The notes under the pieces: generated by a model
Database searches by the model: none
What the model saw: only the letters and a program-made list of their open reading frames with translations
What the model was told of the DNA's origin: nothing
Position numbers and translations under genes: made by a program
Assembly: GCF_033473495.1 (NCBI RefSeq)
Contig: NC_088940.1
Span: 2,170,001 to 2,234,000 of the forward strand
Origin: Cercospora beticola
Lineage: Eukaryota; Ascomycota; Dothideomycetes; Mycosphaerellales; Mycosphaerellaceae
Reading direction: 5' to 3'
DNA: 64,000 nt
Shown: positions 10,184-21,627 of the stretch, in pieces
Numbering within the stretch: position 1 is the stretch's first letter
How the letters are laid out: the number at the start of each line of letters is the position of its first letter

Positions 10184-13017
10184 TCAAGTGAATGATTGCC
10201 TGGAGAACCTATCCTTCAGCTTCCCCACAATCGGAGACCCCATCTCGAACGTCTGCGTGAGCCTCCTTCGACTGAACCTTGGACTGTCAACCTCCATCGT
10301 GGTGCTGCCAGTCTGCTTCTGGCTGTCCACATAGAAATGCTCGCCATCTCTGTGCATCTTCCAGCTGGTCTTGTACATCTCTCCACTTGGACCAGACCCA
10401 CAACTGCCAGCCAACTCGTAGCTCGGAGGCGAATTGACTGCCAATGAGAACAGATGCACCGGCTCTGAGAAGTCCGTGTACCAGTCCCGATGGCAAAGGA
10501 AATAGGCCAGTATAGCTGCGTTGATCACAAATACGGCCACAAGCACAACGTAAAATGGCTTTTGCAATGCTGCTGACCCTCCGCTGGCGTACTGCTGGAT
10601 GCGTACCGAGGCATTGAAGTACTGTGGGGACCCATCTATGACCGCGTCTGTGTAGTTCCAGAACATTGTGAAAGGTGTGTCCATTGAGCCTTGCAGTAAA
10701 GTGTTCCCTGCCAACACTGCAAGAGCCTCTGCTGTGGACGGTAAAGCTTTACTGAGAGTTTCAGTTGTAACGATGAGTTGTGAGAGTAGCCGTGCATTCG
10801 ATGCATTGCCGTTGTTTAGGCCAGCGTTCAGAGAAAGACTGCGTGCCCATTCACCACCAATATTGACCCAGTCTTTACTGAGTGTGGCATTGCCTTGCAA
10901 AGCAGTGGGCTCACTTCGGATGTACTCCAGGGAGTCGCCGGATTCGCAGACAGCTTCCATACTACCTCCAGAGATACTTGCATTGTATGAGCTAACACAA
11001 TTTGGCGTGAGACCCGCTTTCAGCTGACAGAGTGCATAGTTCTTGCCCTGCGTCGTTGTGCCGTTGGGTCCGCCAGGTATCTCAGTGGGATTCCCATTCG
11101 CGTCCTTTGGGCCTCCTTTGAGGAGAAGATAGATGGACGTCGCTCCCCAGGTGGCGCTCAGCCCTATCGTGTCGTTCAATAGCGTGTTGTAGTCACTTGG
11201 TAGCCGCGGGAACACCGGCGGGAAGTTATTTGGTCCCCATTCGGGACCCCAATGAAAAATATCCTGAAGCTTCTCATCCCAACCTGTCCGGTTCGTGAGG
11301 TCTGGGCTCGTTCCACTGAAATCCGCACATCTTGGCCATGCCCCGTTCGATTCCCAAGTATCTTCGTCACAAGCAGACTCGTTTCTGCCTTCCCACAGGG
11401 TGTACACGAAAGGTTGCAGCATCGTTTCATCCATCGTCAAGCAGAGTACGTTCACCATCGGCGATGGTACAGAGGCCCGTATGTTGTACAGTGCACCTTG
11501 GACTTCGGACGGCTGCATTATGTCGTTCGCCGGGTCAATCGCAGCCTGCACAATGCCCATGTGTGGCATGGCCATGGTCACATTGTTGATGATATAACCC
11601 TTATAAGCGTCCTGAGTGACGTTTCTATGCTCGATCCAAGGCGCGGCCACAGTGGTATTGCCGTTGAATTGAGCGTATCCCGGAGGCCTTGTCCGCAAGT
11701 CATCTGTTGCATTTCCGTAGCCCAGGGCGTGATCTCGCCAAGTGGCAAGGTACGTATGGAAGTTGCTGAAGGCATTGGCCGCATACTCGATCTGTAAGCA
11801 GGTGGTCATGGAAGCATCGCGGCTCGCATCGCCAAACTCCGTATCGTACGCGGATTTGATGGGCGTCTTGCAATTTTCCGCGATGTAATTCGGGTTCGCA
11901 TATGACGATTTCACCATTCCCTGTAGCAATTTGGACTCAAATTTCGGAAGCACTAATTGAGGTTGCACAAGAGCCGTGGCGGCCGAGGTGTACAGACTGA
12001 AATCTATCAGCACTTCCGGGGCCTAATGTCGAAGGGGAGAACTTACATTGCGAACAGTGCTGCAAGGAACGAGACAATGCCAAGAAAAGATATTCCAGCA
12101 TATTTCACGCTTTCCCATTGTGTGAGCATTGTGCCAGGTTGCAGAATCCATGCTCGCATGTTCAGCTCAGCGAGGGTGATGCCTCGGGCACGTTCAAGTT
12201 TGAACGCGCGACGTGCCAATGCTTGGCCAATGAAGGCTACCACGACGGTGACAAAGGAGAGTTCAATGAGTTTGGCGAAGAATGAAGTGAGGAACGCAGC
12301 CGATGAGGGCGTCAATGAGCCGCCATTGCGTATTTTGCGCCCATATTTTGGTCCTTTTATGGCGATTATCAGGAAGATGAGCGAGAAAACAGTCGCGAAT
12401 ATGGCCAATGTCAAAATGGTCATCGATATCCAGTTGCTGAATCGTCCGTGCTTGTATGATTTCTTGCTGGGACAGTGATTGTGCGGCGCAAACTCGTTGT
12501 AGGCTGTGCGGACCGACAGCAAGCCAGCATCTGATTTCGCATAGATTGATGGTGCTCCAGATTGAAGTGACGTTCGCGAAGCATGATGCTTAGGGTCGTA
12601 AGATATATCGAACGACTCTTCGAACTTGGTAGAACCAGTCATGGCCGCACTCGAGGACGCTGAATAGGGAGTGTAACTCTGGTCCATCCGGCTCGAGTTC
12701 CTTGCTGAAGCGCTTTGCTGTGGTGTCGCGGGTGTGATGTCTGCTTGATGATCTCGAGTGCCTCCTGAGATAATGCCTAGTCCGTGATTGCGCCTGGTAT
12801 TGTCATTGGAGTGTCGCGCAGAAATCTTCTCTTCCTCCGCCGCCATGGCTGTGGTCGCCTCTGTCGGCGGAGTGTCGCTGAAGGAAACTGTCGGCACCCT
12901 CTGATATCCCGGGCGATGTCTTGGGGACGTGACAGTTGGTGAAGTCGGACCGGCAGCTGGTATTGGTGATGCATCGTTCAGAAGTCCGCGCTGCTCGGCG
13001 CGGTCAGGTGTCGACAT
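10184..13017 (-). CDS. Large fungal membrane glycoprotein of unknown function
   Basis: A 927-residue protein in two exons, 13017..12047 and 11996..10184, joined as LFA|ILYTS. A Ser/Thr/Pro-rich cytosolic head of about 190 residues comes first. Three membrane helices lie at about 195-217 (ILTLAIFATVFSLIFLIIAI), 237-262 and 305-330. Then follows an outside domain of about 460 residues with many Asn-X-Ser/Thr sites and several Cys. A fourth helix at about 800-824 (FYVVLVAVFVINAAILAYFL) precedes a basic cytosolic tail. Such proteins are common in Pezizomycotina and are often mislabelled as Mcm2/3/5 family in databases; nothing here resembles an MCM helicase. Role unknown; topology suggests a plasma-membrane sensor or wall-linked protein, which is inference. 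Confidence 0.88.
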
Positions 13018-14235
13018 CGTTTGCGATGCCTCGTACTCAAATCAAATATTCACATGCGCATCGCGCTAAAGCGGCAATACGCACGTCGTTCGGTCCGGTC
13101 GACGGCGGCTTGCAGATTGTCACTCGTTTCAAGACGCAGGATGTCTTTGTGCGACGCTGATGAAACGAAGAAGTGCAGCGCGGTTGAGTGTTTGAAGTTG
13201 AGCGAAATATGATGGCTGGAGGGCTGTGTACATCCAGTATGTACCAAGGATCACAGCCTCAGCCTTTGTGGCGGCAATAAGGCTGTAGCTCGCGTGTGTC
13301 TAGACTGGGACTGTCATGCGCTCGCTGGACTGAGGGTGCACACCGCGTGGATTTGCTCCAGAATCGGGGATGGCTTGCAGTAAAGGCGTGAATGGTTGGC
13401 CGCAGCTGCATACACAAGGCTGTGCTCACCCGCTTGATTGCTGGACTTGCAGGAGGAGATCTTCAGTACTTCGGACTCTTCTCTGGACGAAGTCGAGGTG
13501 TCAGGATATGTGCAGCTTGTCAGCTCGGTGGGATCCTGCTCCAGAAGTGATGCGACGAAGGAACGGCCGGTCGCCATTCCCATTTCCATTGAGAGAGCAT
13601 CCTGCGAAGCACATGCACGCCAAGCACGCCTCATGTCGCTGCTGGAGCTCGAGCATTGGACATGTATCTGCTGCCAATGAGGCTAGTCTGATCCATGGCG
13701 TGAAAAGTGTTGTCAAAATAGCTTGCAGGTGAGATGTTGGTCGAGTCGGAAATCGAGCTCGGGAGCACGGCGGGACCTGCTTTCGGCCACGAAAATCCAG
13801 CGGGCAGGCGCTGACCAGCTCACAGGCCTCGTCATCTCTTCATCGGACTTCCATCAAAGGCAACATGACCTTGTGCTCTTCTTTTCGTCATACTGAAGCA
13901 TTGCGTCACGCAAAGATCGAGCGCACTGGAATCGAGCATTCGGGACGCACGGGAACAACTCCGAAACCTCTCCACGCCATTGACACGCCCGTGGAACATT
14001 TTCTATCTGCAAACAAAGATGCTGCTGAAGGAACCGAAATTGTGGAATTGCAGCAATATAGCGATTTCAGCCTCTGACATAATTCTTCAAAACTCCAGCA
14101 TGGCCATGTTGCTGTCTCAACACTTAGCTGAGTGCTATTCCGACACAACCGAGACGTGCTGCAACTGCATCTCGAGCACCGGTCAACATACAATCGCAAG
14201 AACAAAGCCAAGAGATCAAGACTCGTCTCCGCCTC
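13018..14235. other. Intergenic, 1.2 kb
   Basis: Upstream of the membrane glycoprotein gene and downstream of the carbonic anhydrase gene. ORFs up to 120 codons exist on both strands at 13.3-13.7 kb, but none shows a domain, plausible start context or splice continuation. Confidence 0.5.
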
Positions 14236-15151
14236 CTACATGTCCTCATGCCTGACCCGCTGACCGTCATCAAGAGAGCTATCCACGAACTGTCGATCAA
14301 TCTTCTGGAGATCTCGCACAGAATCGATGCTGACATCGTTAAGTCTGGTGAACTCTTGGTCACTCATCGGATGCTTGAAGCCACTGATGAACCACCTGAT
14401 ACCCTCGGTGCAATTCGGCGTCGTCAAACTACCAGAGTAAGTCCAGTACTTGTTGGTGTGGGCATCATTGAAAAATTCAGAGAAGTTCAATGCGATCTCT
14501 ATTCTTGTGTAGGGATCTTTGACTCCAGGCCATGCTAGAGAACCATTGCCAAGCACCGAGCTGAAGAAGTTGCTGTAGCCGCCGTGGACCAGTGGTACAC
14601 CGAAGACTGCTTTTGGCCCAGAGCCATCGCCGAAGACGAAATGGATCTCGCCAGCAGTTCTGCCGCCGATGACTGCGTGCTCAGAGCTGGGAGTGTGGGT
14701 ATGCCATCTTTAAGAAGGTAAGCTATTATCTCGGTGATCAAAAGTCTGCTCGAAACTACACTTACTGCAATAAACTGTATGCTTGGCCATCAAAGTGCAA
14801 TGCAGGTGCGTGTGCTTGGGCCTTCGGGTTCCACTCTGGACCAAAACAACGATTGAATACCCAGCCGTCTACGCTATGGCCTCCCGGAAACGCAAACGAT
14901 GGCTTGTGGAGCGTGGACCACGGAGCGTTCGAGAGATCAATCGGTGACTGATGATGGCCGCTGGCACACTGCCTTGACTCGAAATGCAACTCGGGCCACT
15001 TCTCTTGGTGCTGATAATCGAAGGTGTGGCACCCATGGCCGTGGTCATTATCGAAGGCATTCCATTCTCTGTCAATAACAAGCGGACTTCCCAAAGCACA
15101 TCCTGTGATACAGGCAAGGGCAGCGAAAGAACCAAGTGGGAAGAGATACAT
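14236..15151 (-). CDS. Secreted alpha-class carbonic anhydrase
   Basis: Zinc enzyme for CO2/bicarbonate exchange, 285 residues. Exons 15151..14766 and 14707..14236. The start at 15151 gives a clean signal peptide (MYLFPLGSFAALACITGCALG); an upstream in-frame ATG at 15232 would bury it. The splice join builds QWHTHTPSSEH, the motif that carries the first two zinc-binding His. The third zinc His is in GEIHFVF. Other landmarks are HHQSPIDLS near the N-terminus and SLTTPNCTEGIRWFI, the substrate-pocket Thr-Thr-Pro strand. Several Asn-X-Ser/Thr sites (NFS, NGS, NCT) fit a secreted glycoprotein. Known: fungal alpha-CAs are extracellular and may matter under low CO2 or during host contact. The acceptor here is AAG rather than CAG, a little weak, but the motif makes the join safe. 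Confidence 0.93.
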
Positions 15152-15895
15152 TCTGCTCGTGAGTGACTTCCGGACGAGCTGGGACTTCGCCAGCTTTATG
15201 CTGCACCCAGACTCGATCCCTTCTGGCGCCATCTCCTGTTATCAATGGCAAGCTGTTCGGCGTGCCCGTGGCCAAGATCGTCAGCCCATCTTGGATGCAG
15301 ATATGGCTCGCCTACGCAAAGCCATTGTGGCCTTAGCGGCTAGCCGACAGGTTCGAGATCACTCATGTGAAATGCAAAGCTGCACGCCGAGTGAAGACAG
15401 CTTCATAGTCGTTCGCCGTGCGGCACCTTCCACTTACGGATCGTGCACGAGAGTGTGGCCCTATATCAGTCAATCATTGGACTTGAATTCAGCCACTGCC
15501 TAAAACGCCAAAGGGACAGGGCTGGCTGACAGGTGCTGATGGCGCTCTGGGCGGGCGAAGTTCCTCGACCTCACGTAGCCTGATGTACTGCGGCTCTACC
15601 TAGGTGCGATCCTTGAGGCCAATCTCTCTAGTCTTGAGTCTGGAGCGAGCAATGCTCGATTACACAATTCCATTGTCGATTCGCAAAATTTTGCTCGTTG
15701 GTCTGGTATGGGTTTCCTGATCATGCCACGAGGTGTATGCAAGCGATCAAAATGCTCGGCATGCTTGTTTCAGCCGAGCTGAAGTACGCCTCAGCCATAC
15801 CAGGATCGATGCTGGCGCATGTCTAGCTTGAGTTCTGCGAGACCGCAACAGATGTATCGAAACGAGAACCTCAAATTCTAGCAGCTGCTGCCGAA
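15152..15895. other. Intergenic: carbonic anhydrase promoter and phosphatase 3' flank
   Basis: 744 bases with no supportable gene. Confidence 0.5.
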
Positions 15896-16771
15896 TCACC
15901 GTGCTGCAAGATTCTTCTTCAGCGCCTCTATCTCTCCATCATTCAACTTACAATACTCCCGCATATATTTCTCCGCCCCGCCAAACTCTTTCTCTATCAT
16001 ATCTATCGTCGCAAGCATATTCTCCTTCTTACTACTCGTCATATTCGCTACCCCTTCCGGATTTCCCTGCAACGCAGGATTTCTCAAAAGCCTCTCCGTA
16101 AACAACGGCTTCAAATGCGCCAACCCCTGATCCGTCAACGCATACTCCTCAGCAATAACCTCTCTATCCATCCCAACCAACAACTTCAACAACGCCACAA
16201 CCACACCCGTCCGATCTTTGCCCGCAGTACAATGTACCAAACAAGGCTTCGCGTCCGGCGCAGCTAAATGTCGAAAGATTTTCGTGTAGGCTTCGGGAGC
16301 AGCGAGGAGGATGTCTGTGTAGGCTTTTACGAAACCTTCACTACCTGCGAGAGTGTATTGTTTGTAGCGGAGGGCGACTTGTTCAGGCCCGTAGTCTTGT
16401 GCTGCGAAGACGGGAGTCCAGTAGCGTTTTATGTTGTGTTCTGCGAAGGGGTCTGCGGCGTCGACGTCTGCGCCTTGCCATTCGGGGCCGTCTCTTTGGA
16501 TTTCGGGGAGGGAGCGGAGGTCGAAGATTGCGGATATGCCTAAGCGATTGGAGAATCGAATTAGTATTGACCTTGAGATGGATTCTGCGCGCTCAGATTC
16601 CAACCTACTCAGATCGTTGCGCAGTAGCTGCATGCCCTCTGCTGTCGTCTTACTCGGGTCCGCAGACCTATAGACCAGACCTTTCCTAAAAGTCTTCCCA
16701 TCGCCTGCATCTCGAAAGTTCGCGGTCCCTGGGACGTCCACGAATGGAGGAGAGGGTAGATCGAACGCCAT
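15896..16771 (-). CDS. Tyrosine/serine phosphatase (Y_phosphatase3 type)
   Basis: Cys-dependent phosphatase of 268 residues. Exons 16771..16609 and 16539..15896. The start at 16771 (MAFDLPSPPF) is the first ATG of the frame. N-terminal PGTANFRDAGDG and KGLVYRSADPSKTTAEG are standard for the group. ISAIFDLRSLPEI follows after the splice. The P-loop is VHCTAGKDRTGVVVALLL-like: nucleophile Cys in HCTAGKDRTG, with Lys replacing the usual second residue as in this family and in lipid phosphatases. The intron (16608..16540) is 69 bases and lacks stops, so retained transcripts would encode 23 extra residues (including ESERAESISR). Substrates could be phosphotyrosine or phosphoinositides; this cannot be decided here. 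Divergent from the sulfatase gene. Confidence 0.92.
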   Translation of the reverse strand: MAFDLPSPPFVDVPGTANFRDAGDGKTFRKGLVYRSADPSKTTAEGMQLLRNDLSRLESERAESISRSILIRFSNRLGISAIFDLRSLPEIQRDGPEWQGADVDAADPFAEHNIKRYWTPVFAAQDYGPEQVALRYKQYTLAGSEGFVKAYTDILLAAPEAYTKIFRHLAAPDAKPCLVHCTAGKDRTGVVVALLKLLVGMDREVIAEEYALTDQGLAHLKPLFTERLLRNPALQGNPEGVANMTSSKKENMLATIDMIEKEFGGAEKYMREYCKLNDGEIEALKKNLAAR

Positions 16772-17848
16772 GGTGAAGATGGAGCGATGAGAGAGGAAGC
16801 GTAAGAAACCAAACAGCTGTAGTGAAGTTATGCCGTTCAATCAGCCGACCTACCGGTGGTATACATGCGATCGCGCCGCGCGCCGCGCGGTCAAGAAATG
16901 TACATTGTCTAAAGACGGCATCTCTTTCGTACGATAGACGTACGATACAGCCTATCAGTTGCGTCTGCATGGAAGGGAAAAAGGCAGAACAGGATGGGGG
17001 AATAACCGAACACTCTGCACGTGCGGCGCGGAGGGATGGATGGATGCGGGCATGCAGATTGACTTTCTGGAAAGCCGCCTTGTGCCGGGACCAGCCGCTG
17101 GAGGAGACCTCGACAACGACTGCTCTGCTCTTGCTAGAAATAACAGATGCGATCTGACAGCACTTATCTTCCATCTTCATATCATTTGGAATCTTCCGGG
17201 CTATCAAGAGCTGTCCGGTATGAGAGCAGAATGCCCCGAATGCCATTGCACAGTTCGTGACATTTCAAGCCCGAGTCAAGCGGATACTTCTCCGCCATTC
17301 TCGGCCTGCTTCTGTCCCAACGTCCTGCGTTGGTGACAAGCCACGCAACGAAGAGAACGTGTTCTCCATCTGCAAAGTACAGTCTGTTTGTGCCATGTGG
17401 CTGACAAGCAATTCCAACTCTCCAACATGAGTCGTCCATTATTGCGTGATACATCTTGGCACGCCGTAGGCCGCATTTCTGCCAGGGATTGAGGGCGGAT
17501 GTTGCGAGCGTTTCTTGAGGTGAGCGATATGCATAGCCTTGTGCTACGCCATGTATAAACCTCCTTCGTGCCAAGAGAGGGCAGAATACACTGATCGAGG
17601 AGCAGAATTGCATACTGGACGAATGCTGCCAACAACCTCGAATCGGTCATGTTGACTGCACGGCATCTTCTATTCATGGCTATGCGAAGAATGGAGACTA
17701 GTGCTCGAAGATCCTTGAGGGAGTCCACTTGATGCGGGTATAGTCATATCACGATGTTACTATATAAACAGAGGCAGGAGCCAGCCTGATCGCTTTTCGA
17801 TCGCTCTCATATAGAAAGTCCTCGGCAAGACTTCACAATACCGTCAAG
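16772..17848. other. Divergent promoter region, phosphatase / sulfatase
   Basis: 1,077 bases. A minus-strand ORF of 150 codons at 17276-17728 has no recognisable domain and overlaps the sulfatase promoter, so I do not call it a gene. Confidence 0.5.
17761..17768 (+). promoter_or_regulatory. TATA box of the sulfatase gene
   Basis: TATATAAA lies 80 bases upstream of the sulfatase ATG at 17849. A strong TATA element fits a gene that is switched on by conditions such as sulfur need. Confidence 0.5.
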
Positions 17849-19696
17849 ATGGTGAAACTACCAAACATCATCTTCATGATGGCTGACGACCATGCAGTGT
17901 GTACAAGATCATTGCACATGAGCAGCAAATATACTGATGGAGGTTTCACCAGGCCAAATCGATATCTGCTTATGGACATGGCATAAACTACACACCGAAC
18001 ATCGACCGGCTGGCTACCGAAGGAGCAAGATTCGATCACTGTTATGTTACGAACTCAATCTGCACACCAAGCAGAGCTGCTATCTTGACCGGCATGCACA
18101 GGTAAGCCAACACAGTCGAAGAAAGGCTCTATATCAAGTCCATGGAAGCTAATTATAGACACCAGCCACGCCAATGGCGTCTTCACGCTCAACGATAAAA
18201 TCAACAATCGTCTCCCAAATGTTGCCAAGAGCCTGAAGCAGGGCGGATACCAGACTGCCATGATCGGTAAATGGCATCTTGGCGAAGGCAGCGAGCACCA
18301 ACCTTCCGGCTTCGACTACTGGAATGTTGTGCCCGGACAAGGCGATTACTGGGATCCCGACTTCATCGAAAACGGCGAGGAGATCACCAAGACCGGTTAC
18401 GCTGTAGACATCGTTACAGACATCGCCCTCGACTGGCTCGAAAGCAGGAACAAATCGCAACCATTCTTCATGATGTATCACCAGAAAGCTCCCCACAGAA
18501 GTTGGGAATGGCATCCACGATACGCAGATCTCTACAAGGACCCGATCAAACTGCCCGATACTTTCACAGATGATTACAAGAATCGAGCGAATGCTGCACG
18601 AGAGGCCGAGATGCGTGTGGCGGATGACCTGACTTATTTCGATCTCGGCCTCGTTCAACCTCAAGGAGGCCAGGAAGTCGGCGCTCTATTCTTCCCTGGC
18701 ACTTCTCTCGAACGCAAAGTTCCTAATCCCACAGACCCTCGTAACCTAACATTAACGGATGCAAACACTGGCGAACTCTTCCGTTTCGAGACACAACAAC
18801 AACTCGCCGAATTCAAATTCCAGCGCTACATGCAACGATACCTCCGAGTCGTACAATCCGTAGACGATAACGTCGGCCGAATGCTCGACTGGCTCGATAA
18901 AGAAGGTCTTACGAACGATACCTTAATCATGTATACCTCCGTAAGCCCACCTTTCCCCTACCACACGGATGACCCGCTAATCTCCTCCCCCTCCTCCCCA
19001 GGACCAAGGCATGTTCCTCGGCGACCACGGCTGGTTCGACAAACGTTTCATCTACGAAGACTCCTTCCAAATGCCCCTCTTGGCCCGCTACCCTCGCGAA
19101 ATCCGCCCCAACACAATCGTCAAAGACATCGTCCAAAACGTCGATTTCGCAGCCACAATGCTCGACGTCGCAGGAATTCGTACACCAAGTTACATGCAAG
19201 GAAAATCTTTCCGAAGTAGTCTTCAAGGAAAGACGCCTGAGGAGTGGGACCAGTTGGCGTATCATCGATACTGGATGCATCGGGATGCGATTCATAATTC
19301 TTATGCGCATTATGGGGTGAGGGATGAGAGGTGGAAGTTGATTTATTGGTGAGTTTGAACTTTTTTTTCTTTGCGTCTGGGATGCAGTGATGATGCTGAC
19401 TCTGTGGTATCAGGTACAACTTAGGTTTGAATAATACAGGCACACAAGCTGGAGGAGAAGATCAGGAATGGGAGTTATTTGATACGCAAGAGGATCCCTT
19501 GGAACTGTTTAATGTGTACAATGAGCCAGGTTATGCTGACATTGTCAAGACGATGACGAAGAAGTTGGAGAATAAGATGTTGGATATTGGTGATATCTGG
19601 GTTCATGATGTCAGTCCGGATGAGGCACGAGGCATCGAAGACAGAAGAGTCTCGGAAGAATTGAAGAAAGCGAAGAGAGATGCCGTGAATCATTAA
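17849..19696 (+). CDS. Sulfatase (formylglycine-dependent, arylsulfatase family)
   Basis: Sulfate-ester hydrolase of 533 residues. Exons 17849..17896, 17953..18101, 18166..18940, 19002..19348 and 19414..19696. [12 protein letters not shown] holds the first metal-binding Asp pair. The active-site signature CTPSR is at 53-57, so Cys53 is the residue converted to formylglycine, followed by AAILTG. Further family marks are [23 protein letters not shown] and, after the fourth exon starts, [19 protein letters not shown] with the metal-binding Asp and His. No signal peptide is present, so the enzyme is probably cytosolic and handles sulfate esters that have been taken up. The domain set resembles bacterial-type sulfatases found patchily in fungi. 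Whether it was acquired by transfer cannot be judged, and five exons argue against a recent event. Confidence 0.94.
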
Positions 19697-19826
19697 ATAA
19701 AATCTGAGAAGCTCGTAGTAGACTAGCGAGTGGGTGCGTCAAGCAGGAGCGACCTGCTCGAACGATATCAAGCCAGGTTCTGAATTGTAACTTCGTTACT
19801 CAGTGGGTATCATCCTCGCTCATCCA

Positions 19827-20152
19827 TCACGACGTCTTCCACTGTCCTGCGTTCTCAGCGCCCTTGCCAACAGAATCGGCCCCATCCTTGACACCACCAG
19901 TCACGCCCTTGAGGCCATCACCGACTGCTTTGGTGCCGGTAGTATCTACGGAGTCAACGTTCGTTAGTATGGTCGTCCGAAGCGATGTCAGTAGGACGAC
20001 TCACTGTTGATGGTGTTGCCGAGGCCTTCGCCAGCTGTGCCCACGAGGCCGCCAGCGGTCTTGACAACGCCGCCAGTCAGGTTGCCGAGCGTGGAAGTGA
20101 CGCCCTTTGCAGCGCCTTCAGCTCCACCGTTGTTGGATTGTCCGACTGGCAT
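19827..20152 (-). CDS. Small Gly/Lys-rich hydrophilic protein
   Basis: An 88-residue protein in two exons, 20152..20005 and 19945..19827. It starts MPVGQSNNGGAEGAAKGV and is made of Gly-, Thr-, Val- and Lys-rich segments with loosely repeated units (KGVTSTLGNLTGGVV, KTAGGLVGTAGEGLG, KAVGDGLKGVTGGVKDG, SVGKGAENAG). No Cys, no signal peptide, no membrane helix. The composition is that of small hydrophilin or LEA-like fungal proteins that build up under stress or in spores. A possible intron in the 5' leader (about 20172-20235, GTACGA to CACAG) is visible just upstream. The two-exon join keeps the repeated pattern, which supports the model. Function inferred from composition only. Confidence 0.75.
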
Positions 20153-21627
20153 ATTGGTAGAGGATGGTCGAAGTTGAGTTGCTGTGCGAATGTCAGTGCA
20201 TGTCAAGAGTGTTGTAGTGGCTCGTCAAGGTCGTACTAAGTTGTTGATCTGATTGTCTTGTGAAGAGGTGTCAGGTCGCTTAGTTGAGCCGCCTTCAATC
20301 AATCTGCTACTTCTTGTCGTTCTTTTATGTCTTGTGGTTCGCATTGATGATTGTTGCACATAGCAAGCTGTCCAGTCGGTTCGACGTCATACGTGGCTAA
20401 TGACGTTCAGTGCATGTGGGTAAGTCGACGCGCTCCACGCGGGCGCAGCAGTTTTGTGTAACCCAACGTGTTTTCGAAACCTGCCAAGCAAATATTTGGC
20501 GAATGTGGTTGGGCAGAAGCCGGTGCTGGGACTGGAACTGGTTTTGCTGGCTATGTGTTGCCAACTTTATGAGCAGATAGCGAGACCCTATTGCAGAACG
20601 AAGAGAGTCGCAGTCTGCTCTGAAGTCATCCTACCTCTTACGATGCTGGAACACAGCCTGCTGGAAGAGCGTGCCAAGGGTCTATGATGGAGCTGAGGAA
20701 TGGGTAGCACTCAACGCTGCCATGGTCGTACTTCCTATGGAACACAGCCTTGAATTCGAGCTTCCGACAGAGGACGCGATTCGTGACGATAGGAGCTGGA
20801 CTGCGATGATCCGAATGGCACTTTGAATTCTTCAGCATCTCCAACATGAACCTGTAGCAGCGTCTTGGGGGCTGTCGTAATGGAGGCGGTGTTCTTTCAC
20901 GTCCTGAGCAAGGCGTTTGCGCAACGTGGCAGAGCCAATGGTCAGACAGCACCGTGGTGGACGTGGGCGAGCGAACCACGGTTCTCCAAGCAGAAACACG
21001 TGCTGTGACGCGCTTGTCGACGTTATAGACACGTTGGCGGCGAGGTGGACCAGTTGTGGAAGCAGTCGGGAGAGCGTTGAAGCCAAGTGTGTCATTTCCC
21101 AGGCAGCACTTTCATCGCCGGGGAACTGCGCGCGCTGAGCATCGACAGCGGGCGGCGAGGCGAGAGGAGCGTGCCTTCCCTGATGCCATGCGACGCGGTG
21201 CACGTGGTGAAGACGAGCAGTGCGCGCAGTGCAGTGCCTGCCGCGTTGTTCACGCATGCCGTCTTCTTGACTGCAGAAGAAAAGGCAAGAGCGAAAGCGG
21301 ACTAGCGCGCGATTTCGACAAGGGGCTTATGGCGCGCGTTGCGTATAAATCAGTTCATAATTGGACCGCGCCCGCCCCTCTGATCAGAGGTTTCTCCGCC
21401 GCACAGCTCTGCCCTTACTCCTGCCTCAGGCACCCCTCCAACCCTCCACCTCTTCGTCTCTGTTTCAGATCTCGGCTCGGCGCGCGCCTGGTCCGTCTTC
21501 GCAAGTCGCAACACGTCTTGCTGCGGCGGTCGCATTTCAAAAAGACAAAGCAGCGCGCCGGCGCTGGTCGCCGGCCAAGCTTCGAGTCAACCGTGGTGTC
21601 GCGAAGCGCACCAGGAAGCAGCACGCA
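20153..21627. other. Divergent promoter region upstream of NC2-alpha
   Basis: 1.5 kb, GC-rich on the right. Open frames here (up to about 300 codons on both strands near 21.1-21.9 kb) are low-complexity by-products. A TATAAAT at 21344-21350 may serve the NC2-alpha gene. Confidence 0.5.
21344..21350 (+). promoter_or_regulatory. Possible TATA box upstream of NC2-alpha
   Basis: TATAAAT lies about 280 bases before the ATG at 21628, which implies a leader of around 240 bases. Confidence 0.3.

Noticed and set aside
17276..17728. Minus-strand ORF of 150 codons upstream of the sulfatase
   Set aside because: Arg/Cys-rich translation without features, overlapping the sulfatase promoter.
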